Positions 1 through 6,470 of a DNA stretch of 33,391 nt are shown piece by piece. How positions within the stretch are numbered: position 1 is the first letter of the stretch; each line of letters starts with the position of its first letter. Position numbers and translations under genes: made by a program. A model generated the notes under the pieces. That model made no database searches. It saw only the letters and a list, made by a program, of their open reading frames with translations, and was not told the DNA's origin. The DNA lies in assembly GCF_000718135.1 (NCBI RefSeq), contig NZ_JOEM01000035.1, forward strand, positions 1 to 33,391, given 5' to 3'. Source of the DNA: Streptomyces cyaneofuscatus. Its GTDB lineage: Bacteria > Actinomycetota > Actinomycetes > Streptomycetales > Streptomycetaceae.

Positions 1-228
1 CGGGTCCTCGTCGTTCACCCCGGTGTTGCCCACGTGCGGGGCCGTCATGACAACGACCTGACGGTGGTACGAGGGGTCGGTAAGGGTCTCCTGGTAACCA
101 GTCATCCCGGTCGAGAACACCGCCTCGCCGAAGGTCTCCCCCACGGCCCCATAAGCACGACCACGAAACGTGCGGCCGTCCTCCAGAACGAGTACGGCGA
201 GCGGGGGCGGCCCTCCCCCGCCCCTCAT
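1..228 (-). CDS. carA: Carbamoyl phosphate synthase small subunit, N-terminal part
   Basis: This gene runs off the left edge; 76 codons are visible. They translate to a clear CarA N-terminus: after a Gly/Pro-rich start (MRGGGGPPP) comes [19 protein letters not shown], then [17 protein letters not shown] and [13 protein letters not shown], the conserved beginning of the small subunit. CarA is the glutaminase that feeds ammonia to CarB to make carbamoyl phosphate; its glutaminase domain lies outside the window. The ATG (226-228) overlaps the TGA of the ATP-grasp gene as ATGA, so translation is probably coupled to the biosynthetic operon. Housekeeping carA in streptomycetes normally sits in the pyr operon. 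This copy is therefore probably pathway-specific, supplying the carbamoyltransferase at 4512-6350. The identification is firm; the dedicated role is inferred. Confidence 0.93.
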   Translation of the reverse strand, partial: MRGGGGPPPLAVLVLEDGRTFRGRAYGAVGETFGEAVFSTGMTGYQETLTDPSYHRQVVVMTAPHVGNTGVNDEDP

Positions 229-1502
229 CGATCCAGTCCGCAGGCCACACGCGCTCCCCGCTCCGGTACGCACTCCAACCGGAACTGGGCTGCCGTCCTG
301 AGCATCGCCTTCTCCACGTCACCGCTCGACCCCCCGCGGAACCGGAACCGGGCGCCCACGTGCTCGTACCCGCCCACGCGCGGGACCACCTGCCCCACGG
401 CTGGCACCACCACGGCGTAGGGGCCCTCGTCAGGGGTCGGCGGTTCGGGGAGTTCCCAGGCCGTCACGCGGCAGGGGGCCGGGACGGGTGAGGGCACCAG
501 GAGCCAGCCGCCCGTACGCCATACGTCCGGTACGGGGAGTTCCGGGCGCCGGCCGAGCTGGACGTCGGCGGCGGCCCCGGCGAGGTCGATGCCGTGCACC
601 TCCCGCCAGACGAACGGGATCTCCGCCCCGCCGACCCGGTACCCCGCCTCCAGGAACTGGATCGAGGGCGAGCCGTCGGCGGACGTACCGACGAACGCCT
701 CCAGGTGGAAGACCCATGGTTCCGGGCCGAGCGCCCTCGCAACCCGGGAGGTGAACTCGCCGAGTGGCCGAAGGAGTTCGGGGTCGTCCACCTCGACCGA
801 GCCGAGCGCCTCGCCCTGGGTGAAGTCCACGCAGGTGTTGACGTACCGGGAGGCCCGCCAGGGGCCCAGTTCCTCGCCGGTCCACAGGCCGTCGATGTGG
901 AAGATCGGGTCGGCGCAGAACCGCTGAACCAGGCGCGGTTCCGGGGGCGAGGTGCGCAGCAGCGGCAGGTCGGCCTCGGAGTCGAGCCGTACGACACCCC
1001 TGCTCGCTGTCCCCCGGCGCGGCTTGACCACGACCGGCCAGCCGTGGCGTTCGGCGAAGGCCAGGACGGCGGCCTCGTCGGGGGCGTCCGCGAAGGCGGG
1101 GGCGGGTATGTCCGCGTCGGCGGTCACCTGATTCATCGTGAGCTTGTCGCGGAAGCGGGCCAGGGCGGCGGAGGTCTGGCCCGCGCAGCCCAGCCGTTCG
1201 CGGATCACGGCTGCGGTGTCGAGGTCGCCCTCGTTGAGGGCCACCACCCGCTCCGGCACACCGAAGTGGGTTCGCAGCTCGGTCACCGCGCGCCAGACGG
1301 CATCGAGGTCGTCGGTGGCCGGGACGGTACGGGCGGCTGCCGCGCCGCCGGGGACCGAGTCCAGCGCCAGTTCCGTGGTCACGTAGGTGACCCGGTGGGT
1401 GCGGTGGTCGACGTACTCCTCGTAGTGGGCATGCCGGTCGCGCCAGCGGTGGATGACGATGATGTGTCCGCCGTGTCGGCCAGGTTCGCTGTGTCCGCTC
1501 AT
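225..1502 (-). CDS. ATP-grasp ligase A
   Basis: A 425-residue ATP-grasp protein. Visible features are an N-terminal Rossmann-like domain (IIVIHRW near residues 14-20, VVALNEGD near 87), the ATP-binding lysine region [14 protein letters not shown] (K160), and acidic metal-binding positions in VFHLEAFVG (E268) and [12 protein letters not shown] (E285) followed by an arginine. The family activates a carboxylate as acyl phosphate for attack by an amine, as in amino-acid or peptide ligases. The frame is open up to 1850, but that extension is Arg/Pro-rich shadow of the preceding gene. I chose the ATG at 1500-1502 because it overlaps the upstream stop (ATGA) and begins the recognisable fold. Its own stop overlaps the carA start in the same way. 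The substrates are unknown; ligation of an amino acid to a second amino acid or peptide is inferred. Confidence 0.85.
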   Translation of the reverse strand: MSGHSEPGRHGGHIIVIHRWRDRHAHYEEYVDHRTHRVTYVTTELALDSVPGGAAAARTVPATDDLDAVWRAVTELRTHFGVPERVVALNEGDLDTAAVIRERLGCAGQTSAALARFRDKLTMNQVTADADIPAPAFADAPDEAAVLAFAERHGWPVVVKPRRGTASRGVVRLDSEADLPLLRTSPPEPRLVQRFCADPIFHIDGLWTGEELGPWRASRYVNTCVDFTQGEALGSVEVDDPELLRPLGEFTSRVARALGPEPWVFHLEAFVGTSADGSPSIQFLEAGYRVGGAEIPFVWREVHGIDLAGAAADVQLGRRPELPVPDVWRTGGWLLVPSPVPAPCRVTAWELPEPPTPDEGPYAVVVPAVGQVVPRVGGYEHVGARFRFRGGSSGDVEKAMLRTAAQFRLECVPERGARVACGLDR

Positions 1503-1801
1503 GTCTGATCGGCTCCGGCGGCCGACATGTCCCGGACCCGGCCCACCGCGAAGGTCGCGGAGACCACGGCGGCCCGGGCCGAGCCGAGTGCGCCGCGCGC
1601 CGCGTCCAGGTCGCCGTCGGGGAGCTGGCCCACGATGTCGGTGGCGCAGTCGATCAGGTGCAGCGCGGCGCGGGCGAGGGGCTGCTCGCTGCTGTACCGG
1701 TCCTCGACCAGTCGGCGGGCGCTCTGCAACTGGGCGACGGGGTCCGGCAGGGGCCCCTCCGCCACGACAGGGCAAATGATCGTGTTCATCGGTGAGTCCA
1801 T
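1499..1801 (-). CDS. Unknown 100-residue protein in the biosynthetic operon
   Basis: A small, mostly helical, Ala-rich protein I cannot assign to a family. The body contains ARRLVEDRY, ALHLIDCATDIVGQLPDG and GSARAAVVSATFAV, with one Cys in the first quarter and one in the middle. There is no signal peptide or membrane segment. It lies between the two ATP-grasp genes: 145 bases downstream of ligase B, with a strong hairpin between, and its TGA overlaps the ATG of ligase A. Coupling to ligase A suggests a partner or accessory role, which is inference. Neither candidate start (ATG 1799-1801 or the in-frame ATG 1787-1789, four codons later) has a good ribosome binding site, so the N-terminus is uncertain. 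Confidence 0.7.
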   Translation of the reverse strand: MDSPMNTIICPVVAEGPLPDPVAQLQSARRLVEDRYSSEQPLARAALHLIDCATDIVGQLPDGDLDAARGALGSARAAVVSATFAVGRVRDMSAAGADQT

Positions 1802-1852
1802 CCCAGGAGGCAGGAGCGGGGTGAAAAGGGAGGAGGAGGGGAGCGGACACGC

Positions 1853-1889
1853 GGGCGGCCGGGGCCTCGGCCAGAGGTCCCGGCCGCCC
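1853..1889 (-). terminator. Strong intercistronic hairpin
   Basis: A perfect 11-bp inverted repeat (1853-1863 with 1879-1889) continues inward through one G-U pair and four more pairs to a 5-base loop (1869-1873), giving a 16-bp stem. It lies 57 bases past the stop of ATP-grasp ligase B and before the 100-residue gene. No U-run follows it on the minus strand. In actinomycetes this can be a terminator, a leaky attenuator setting expression of the distal genes, or a barrier to 3' decay. Confidence 0.6.
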
Positions 1890-1946
1890 TGGGCCGCGTC
1901 CCGCGGCGTGCGGGGCGCGACGGCGGGGCCGGCCGTGCGCCCGCCC

Positions 1947-3200
1947 TCAGCTCGTCTTGAAACGGATCCGGTCGTTCGTCGCCTCGCACTTGGCCACGGC
2001 GTCGTCCGCGTCGCGCCCGGAGGCGATGACGTACCCGGAGACGCAGTCCGCGACGGTCAGCAGCGGGGGTACGGTCTCGCCGACGCTCTTGCCGATCACG
2101 GCCGCCACCTCCGTGTCCGTGAACTCGTCCAGGTACGGGAGGAAGACGTACTGCTTCTCGTCCTTCGGGACCCGGCGGATCTCGTGGGCCGCGTCGTCGT
2201 CCACCTCGATCGCGTCGACGGTGCCGGGCTCCGGGGTGAAGAAGCGGACCGCGGCGCCACCCAGCGGCTCGGGCGAGGTCTGCGGGAGCTCGTCGATGCC
2301 GAGCGGGACCGTGAGGAACATCCGGTTGAGGTTCAGCCCGAAGGCTCGGCGGACCAGTTCGGGGGCACCGCTGCCGGCCAGCCGGGCGTGGGATTCGAGG
2401 ACGCGCGGGCCCTTCGGGGTGAGGACGAACTCGCTGTGCGAGGGGCCTTCGGTGAGGCCGACGGCGTCCAGCAACTTCGGTGTGAGCTCGCGGAGTTCGG
2501 CGAGCCACGGGGTGGCGTACCGGCTGGGGGTGCTGACCTCCCACTCGACGTACCGCTCGTTCATGCGGTACTCGGAGTAGCCGATGGTGAGGTGGCGGCC
2601 GGCGTGGGAGAAGGAGTCGACGCTGACGACGGGGCCGTCGAGGTACTCCTCCGCGATGACGGCCGAGGTGTCCGCCTCCTGAAGCGCCTGCCAGGCCTTC
2701 TCGGCGTCCTCGGGCCCGTCCACGGGGTGGATGTGCAGGCTGGCGACGCCGTCCACCGGCTTGACGATGATCCGGTCACCGACCTCCGCCCGGAACGCGG
2801 CGATCTCCTCGGCGCTCCGGACCAGCCGGTAGCGGACCGGGCTGATGCCGTGCTCGTCCAGCAACTGCCGGGTCAGCGCCTTGTCCTTGAGGGCGCGGGC
2901 GGTGAACTCGCTGACTCCGGGCAGGCCGAGGGCGTCCACGACGAAGCCGGTGGATTCGGCGGCCGGTTCGGTGGTGGTGAGGACGCGGTCGAACGGGCGC
3001 TCGGCGTGCAGCGGCTTCAGGAGTTCGAGGATGGCCGGGCCGTCGTCCAGGGGGCCGTGGATGATGCGCTCGCAGTGCTGGGCGACAGCCACGTCGTAGG
3101 CGCCCTCCTCGTGGACGAGGACGACGTCGATGCCCAGTTCCTTGGCTCCTGCGACCGGTGCCGGCCGGCCGCCGATGACTGCCACGCGGTACTTGCCCAT
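1947..3200 (-). CDS. ATP-grasp ligase B (carnosine synthase/L-amino acid ligase type)
   Basis: A 417-residue ATP-grasp enzyme resembling the L-amino acid ligases (BacD, carnosine synthase group). An N-terminal domain starts RVAVIGGRPAPVAGAKELG. It is followed by the nucleotide-binding strand DRIIVKPVDGVAS (K147), the hinge segment VIAEEYLDGPVVSVDSFS (E184/E185), and the metal and phosphate site SHSEFVLTPKG (E257) with PRVLESHARLAGSG (E269 and the following arginine). A C-terminal lid-like domain completes it. The frame is open to 3881, but that would overlap the oxygenase gene. The ATG at 3198-3200 has GAAGGGA at suitable spacing and begins the Rossmann strand. It lies 62 bases after the oxygenase stop. 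It should form an amide or peptide bond using ATP; the substrates cannot be read from sequence. Confidence 0.85.
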   Translation of the reverse strand: MGKYRVAVIGGRPAPVAGAKELGIDVVLVHEEGAYDVAVAQHCERIIHGPLDDGPAILELLKPLHAERPFDRVLTTTEPAAESTGFVVDALGLPGVSEFTARALKDKALTRQLLDEHGISPVRYRLVRSAEEIAAFRAEVGDRIIVKPVDGVASLHIHPVDGPEDAEKAWQALQEADTSAVIAEEYLDGPVVSVDSFSHAGRHLTIGYSEYRMNERYVEWEVSTPSRYATPWLAELRELTPKLLDAVGLTEGPSHSEFVLTPKGPRVLESHARLAGSGAPELVRRAFGLNLNRMFLTVPLGIDELPQTSPEPLGGAAVRFFTPEPGTVDAIEVDDDAAHEIRRVPKDEKQYVFLPYLDEFTDTEVAAVIGKSVGETVPPLLTVADCVSGYVIASGRDADDAVAKCEATNDRIRFKTS

Positions 3201-3262
3201 GGGGTTCCCTTCGGAGTGGTAGGTGGTATGTGCGTTTGAGGAAAGGGGAGTTGTGGTGCCGG

Positions 3263-4216
3263 TCAGGCGGCGTAGCAGCGGCGGAGCCAGCGGGCCGTCG
3301 CGTTCGGGCGCGGGGTGAACGCCTTGCGGCGGTGCAGCACACGGAGGTTGTCGAAGATCATGAAGTCGCCGGGCTGGAGGATGAGGTCGGCCGAGGGGAT
3401 GTCGAGCAGGACCTCGCGCCAGCGCTCCAGAGCCTGTTGGGCGGCGGGGGTGAGTCCGGCCGTGGTGCCCCGGTCGTAGCGGGCGCGGCGGCGGCCGTCC
3501 GGTCCGGGCTCCAGGACCGGGGTCTTCACCAGCGGACCGATGGTCTCCCCGTCGTTGGAGTCGGGTGCGCCGACCTCGAACTCCGGTGCTTCGAGCGCGG
3601 ATCGGGTCTCCTCGTCGAGCCGTACGACGACGTCGTCGAGGGCCGCGATCTCGGTGGGGATGCGCTCCTCGTTGCGTATGGCGAAGAAGGTGAGGTAGGG
3701 CGGTGTGTAGAGCCGGGGGTCCGATCCGGGCGGGCCGAAGGGCTGGTGAGGGTTGTCGGAGTGCCAGAAGAACTCCGAGTCGGCCCCCCAGGAGCTGGTG
3801 GTTCCGGAGGCCGCCGGGTTGGGCACCACATTGCGGATGAGCCGGCCGTCGTTCTCGTAACTCACCGCGAACGGCGTGCATCCGAGCAGGCGGATCAGGC
3901 CCAGGTGGACGGCGTTGGTCACGGCGAGTCCGCCCTCGTCGGCGAAGCCGCTGACCGGGGTGGCCGGGAAGTCCTGGGTGGGCAGGTTGGACAGGAGTAA
4001 CGCGTGGGAGCCGGCGGCGGTGAACACCTGGCTGCCGTGGAGGATGTCACCGGGCAGATGGCGCCGCAGCGCGTACGCGCCGATGGAGCCGAGGATGGCG
4101 TCGTCGAGGTCGGAGTCGAGGCTGGTCTCCGATACCCGGGCCGAGATCTCCTTGCGCAACAGGTCCCGGGCGCTGTCCTCGACTCGGTACCGGGCGAACT
4201 GGAGCAAGCTGGTCAT
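3263..4216 (-). CDS. Fe(II)/2-oxoglutarate oxygenase, AsnO/VioC-like
   Basis: A 317-residue TauD/clavaminate synthase-like dioxygenase, close in length to L-asparagine oxygenase AsnO. The iron triad appears as WHSDNPHQ (H152, D154) and VLHRRKAF (H295); the arginine for the 2-oxoglutarate carboxylate is probably R309 in ATARWLRR. Family members hydroxylate free or carrier-bound amino acids such as Asn and Arg. As I recall, AsnO, VioC and clavaminate synthase use HxE, so HxD here is a small deviation. The ATG has GGAGA seven bases upstream. An in-frame TTA codon (3998-4000, Leu73) points to bldA dependence. It lies 44 bases after the SxtJ-like gene. Hydroxylation of an amino acid building block is the likely role; which one is unknown. 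Confidence 0.88.
   Translation of the reverse strand: MTSLLQFARYRVEDSARDLLRKEISARVSETSLDSDLDDAILGSIGAYALRRHLPGDILHGSQVFTAAGSHALLLSNLPTQDFPATPVSGFADEGGLAVTNAVHLGLIRLLGCTPFAVSYENDGRLIRNVVPNPAASGTTSSWGADSEFFWHSDNPHQPFGPPGSDPRLYTPPYLTFFAIRNEERIPTEIAALDDVVVRLDEETRSALEAPEFEVGAPDSNDGETIGPLVKTPVLEPGPDGRRRARYDRGTTAGLTPAAQQALERWREVLLDIPSADLILQPGDFMIFDNLRVLHRRKAFTPRPNATARWLRRCYAA
3998..4000 (-). promoter_or_regulatory. Rare TTA leucine codon (bldA target) in the oxygenase gene
   Basis: Read in frame, the residues around position 73 are S-H-A-L-L-L-S, encoded TCC CAC GCG TTA CTC CTG TCC. TTA is read only by the developmentally controlled bldA tRNA in Streptomyces. Confidence 0.85.
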
Positions 4217-4260
4217 CGTCTGTCTCCGTTAGGTCGGTTGCACGCCCTCGTTTGCGTCGC

Positions 4261-4410
4261 TCAGCGAGCCGTCGACGGGGCTGTCGCGTTCCAGTACGTG
4301 TCGGCGCGCCGGTTCCAGCGGCGCGTCAGGGGGTCGTCGACCAGTCGGCTCAGCAGGCCGAGGGGTGTCACGACGAGGTAGTAGGCGATGAGGAGCAGGA
4401 AGGTGCGCAT
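4261..4410 (-). CDS. SxtJ-like small membrane protein
   Basis: A 49-residue protein with one N-terminal membrane segment (TFLLLIAYYLVVTPLGLL, about residues 3-20) and a charged tail, RLVDDPLTRRWNRRADTYW. The tail resembles the C-terminal part of SxtJ-family membrane proteins, which occur beside SxtI/NodU-type carbamoyltransferases. Those proteins are usually longer with several membrane segments, so this looks like a minimal or truncated form. The ATG at 4408-4410 was chosen because the upstream in-frame extension is Arg/Pro-rich and not membrane-like; its ribosome site is weak. It lies 101 bases after the carbamoyltransferase stop, across a perfect hairpin. A membrane-anchoring or partner role for the carbamoyltransferase is inferred from co-occurrence. 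Confidence 0.72.
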   Translation of the reverse strand: MRTFLLLIAYYLVVTPLGLLSRLVDDPLTRRWNRRADTYWNATAPSTAR

Positions 4411-4475
4411 GGGGGTCCGTCCGTCCGTTGCGAGGTGTTCTTCGTGGCGGCGACGCGGGGGCAGCGGCGCGGCGC

Positions 4476-4495
4476 GCCGGCCCCGCGGGGCCGGC
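4476..4495 (-). terminator. Perfect 20-bp GC palindrome between carbamoyltransferase and SxtJ-like genes
   Basis: The 20 bases are exactly self-complementary (gccggcccc, gc, ggggccggc). The palindrome starts 16 bases past the carbamoyltransferase stop, with no U-run following. It may attenuate or stabilise the transcript between the two cistrons. Confidence 0.5.
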
Positions 4496-4511
4496 AGCAC
4501 GTGCCCAGGGC

Positions 4512-6350
4512 TCAGTCGAGCGGGATCTCGTCGCGCCAGTCGGACGATTCCTGCCATGCGGGCTGGTCGCTCTTCTCCAGCAGGAAGTTGCCGAGCGCCA
4601 GCATGTCGATGTCGGTCCGCATGAAGCAGGTGTAGGCCTCCTGCGGGGAGTTGACGATCGGCTCGCCGCGTACGTTGAACGAGGTGTTGACCAGGACCGG
4701 GCAGCCGGTGAGGGCCTTGAAGGCAGTCAGCAGCCGGTGGTAGGCCGGGTTGCTGTGGCCGGTGACCGTCTGCACGCGTGCCGAGTGGTCGACGTGGGTG
4801 ACGGCGGGGATGGTGGAGCGCCGCACCTTGAGCAGGTCGAGCCCTGAAGCCCCGCCGTCCTGTGCCTCCAGCCGCTGGGCGGCGGCGACTTGGGAGACGA
4901 CGAGCATGTACGGGCTCTCCTGCGGCAGGTCGAAGTAGTCCTTGGCGTCCTCGGCCAGGACGGCCGGCGCGAAGGGCCGGAACGACTCCCGGAACTTGAT
5001 CTTGAGGTTCATCGCCGACTGCATGTCCGGGTTGCGCGGGTCCCCGATGATCGAGCGTGCGCCGAGGGCCCGGGGCCCGAACTCCATGCGCCCCTGGAAC
5101 CAGCCGACGATCTTCCCCTGGGCCAGCCCGTCCGCGACCTGCGCGGCCAGGGTGTCGCTGTCGAGCCGCCGGTACGGGATGGAGCGCGCGTCCAGGTAGG
5201 CGGCGATCTCCTCGTCGCCGTAGGCGGGCCCGAGCAGGGAGCCGCTCATCGCGTCGTGTCCCGTACGCACGTGGTCGCGCCGGGCCCCGCGTTCCATCGC
5301 GACGGCCTGGGCGGCGCCGAGGGCTCCCCCGGCGTCACCGGCGGCGGGCTGGACCCAGACCTCGTCGAAGATCCCGGCGTCGATCACCTTGCCGTTGGCC
5401 ACGCAGTTGAGGGCCACGCCGCCGGCCATGCAGAGCCGGGACTCCCCCGTACGCTCGCGGGCGGTCCGGGCGAGGCGGAGCACCGCCTCCTCGGTCACCG
5501 CCTGCACCGAGGCCGCGAGGTCGAACTCCCGCTCGGTGAGCGGGGTTTCGGAGGTGCGGCGCGGGCCGCCGAAGAGCTTTTCGAAGCCGCGCCCCGTCAT
5601 CACCTGGCCGCGCAGGTATGCGAAGTAGCGCATGTCGAGGCGGAAGGAGCCGTCGGGCTTGAGGTCGATGAGCTTCTCGCGGATGAGGTCGGCATAGCGC
5701 GGCTTGCCGTAGGGCGCGAGGCCCATGAGCTTGTACTCGCCGGAGTCGACCTTGAAGCCGCAGAAGTAGGTGAAGGCGGAGTAGAGCAGGCCGAGTGAGT
5801 GCGGGAAGCGCAGCTCCGAGACGGGGCGGAGGCCGGTACCGCGGCCGTGCCAGAGGGTGGTGGTGGCCCATTCGCCGACGCCGTCGATGCAGAGCACGGC
5901 GGCGGACTCGTACGGGCTCGGGAAGAAGGCGGAGACCGCGTGCGACTCGTGGTGGCGGCGTACGGAGAGGTCGGGCACCCGGCCCCGGCCCAGCGCGGCG
6001 AGTTCGGCGCGCACGGTGTCGGCGGTGCGCAGCTTGCCGCCGGGGCCGAGCCAGGAGGGGAGGGTGTCGCGGAAGGAGGCGAAGCCGGTGGGTGCGGCGC
6101 CCGCGAGGGTGGCCAGCACCCGGCGGAACTTCAGCCGGGGGTCCTCGTAGTAGGCGACGGCGGAGACGTCGTCCAGGCTCACGCCCTGCTCGTCGAGGCA
6201 GTAGGCGACCGCGCGGGAGGGGAAGGAGGGGTCGTGCCGCCGCCTGGTGAAACGTTCCTCTTGGGCAGCGGCCACGGGGACGCCGTCGGCTATCAGGGCG
6301 GCGGCGCTGTCGTGGTAGAACGCGGAGACTCCGAGAATGAGGTCAGACAC
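4512..6350 (-). CDS. Carbamoyltransferase (NodU/CmcH/TobZ/SxtI family)
   Basis: A 612-residue O-carbamoyltransferase of the usual family length. The N-terminal Kae1-like domain begins ILGVSAFYHDSAAAL (H13, D14) and contains EERFTRRRHD. Its metal site can be read as HHESHA (H133, H137), CIDGVGEW (D156) and the aspartate of AAGDAGGALGA (D339), aligning with the iron ligands known in TobZ. The C-terminal YrdC-like part has EFGPRALGARSIIGDPR, FRPFAPAVL and NTSFNVRGEPIV. The enzyme makes carbamoyl-adenylate from carbamoyl phosphate and ATP and transfers the carbamoyl group to a hydroxyl. Translation starts at GTG (6348-6350) with a strong GGAGGA site. Its donor is probably supplied by the carA copy in the same operon. 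The acceptor hydroxyl may come from the neighbouring oxygenase; that is inference. Confidence 0.95.
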   Translation of the reverse strand: MSDLILGVSAFYHDSAAALIADGVPVAAAQEERFTRRRHDPSFPSRAVAYCLDEQGVSLDDVSAVAYYEDPRLKFRRVLATLAGAAPTGFASFRDTLPSWLGPGGKLRTADTVRAELAALGRGRVPDLSVRRHHESHAVSAFFPSPYESAAVLCIDGVGEWATTTLWHGRGTGLRPVSELRFPHSLGLLYSAFTYFCGFKVDSGEYKLMGLAPYGKPRYADLIREKLIDLKPDGSFRLDMRYFAYLRGQVMTGRGFEKLFGGPRRTSETPLTEREFDLAASVQAVTEEAVLRLARTARERTGESRLCMAGGVALNCVANGKVIDAGIFDEVWVQPAAGDAGGALGAAQAVAMERGARRDHVRTGHDAMSGSLLGPAYGDEEIAAYLDARSIPYRRLDSDTLAAQVADGLAQGKIVGWFQGRMEFGPRALGARSIIGDPRNPDMQSAMNLKIKFRESFRPFAPAVLAEDAKDYFDLPQESPYMLVVSQVAAAQRLEAQDGGASGLDLLKVRRSTIPAVTHVDHSARVQTVTGHSNPAYHRLLTAFKALTGCPVLVNTSFNVRGEPIVNSPQEAYTCFMRTDIDMLALGNFLLEKSDQPAWQESSDWRDEIPLD

Positions 6351-6470
6351 CGCTGGGTTCCTCCGGCTGGGTTCGGATGCGGGATCGAGGGCGGGGCAGG
6401 GGCGGGGACACGGACAGGGGCAGGGGCAGATTCCGGGCGGGCCGCTCGGGGCCGGCCGGCCTCCGGGGGC

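Noticed and set aside
81..156. Apparent TTA codons in carA (gtaagg, ggtaacc and cataag on the plus strand)
   Set aside because: They span codon boundaries (CTT ACC, GGT TAC, GCT TAT) and are not in frame.
34..420. Plus-strand 128-codon frame at the left edge
   Set aside because: It is antisense to carA and the end of ligase A and reads as low-complexity; the minus strand gives a clear CarA.
1503..1850. N-terminal extension of ligase A
   Set aside because: The extension is Arg/Pro-rich and overlaps the 100-residue gene; the ATGA-coupled start fits the fold.
3201..3881. N-terminal extension of ligase B
   Set aside because: It would overlap most of the oxygenase gene and has no ligase-like content.
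6371..6461. G-rich direct repeats and a 12-base ggccgg palindrome between HDO and carbamoyltransferase genes
   Set aside because: They are short and expected by chance at this base composition; no stable stem with a defined loop was found.
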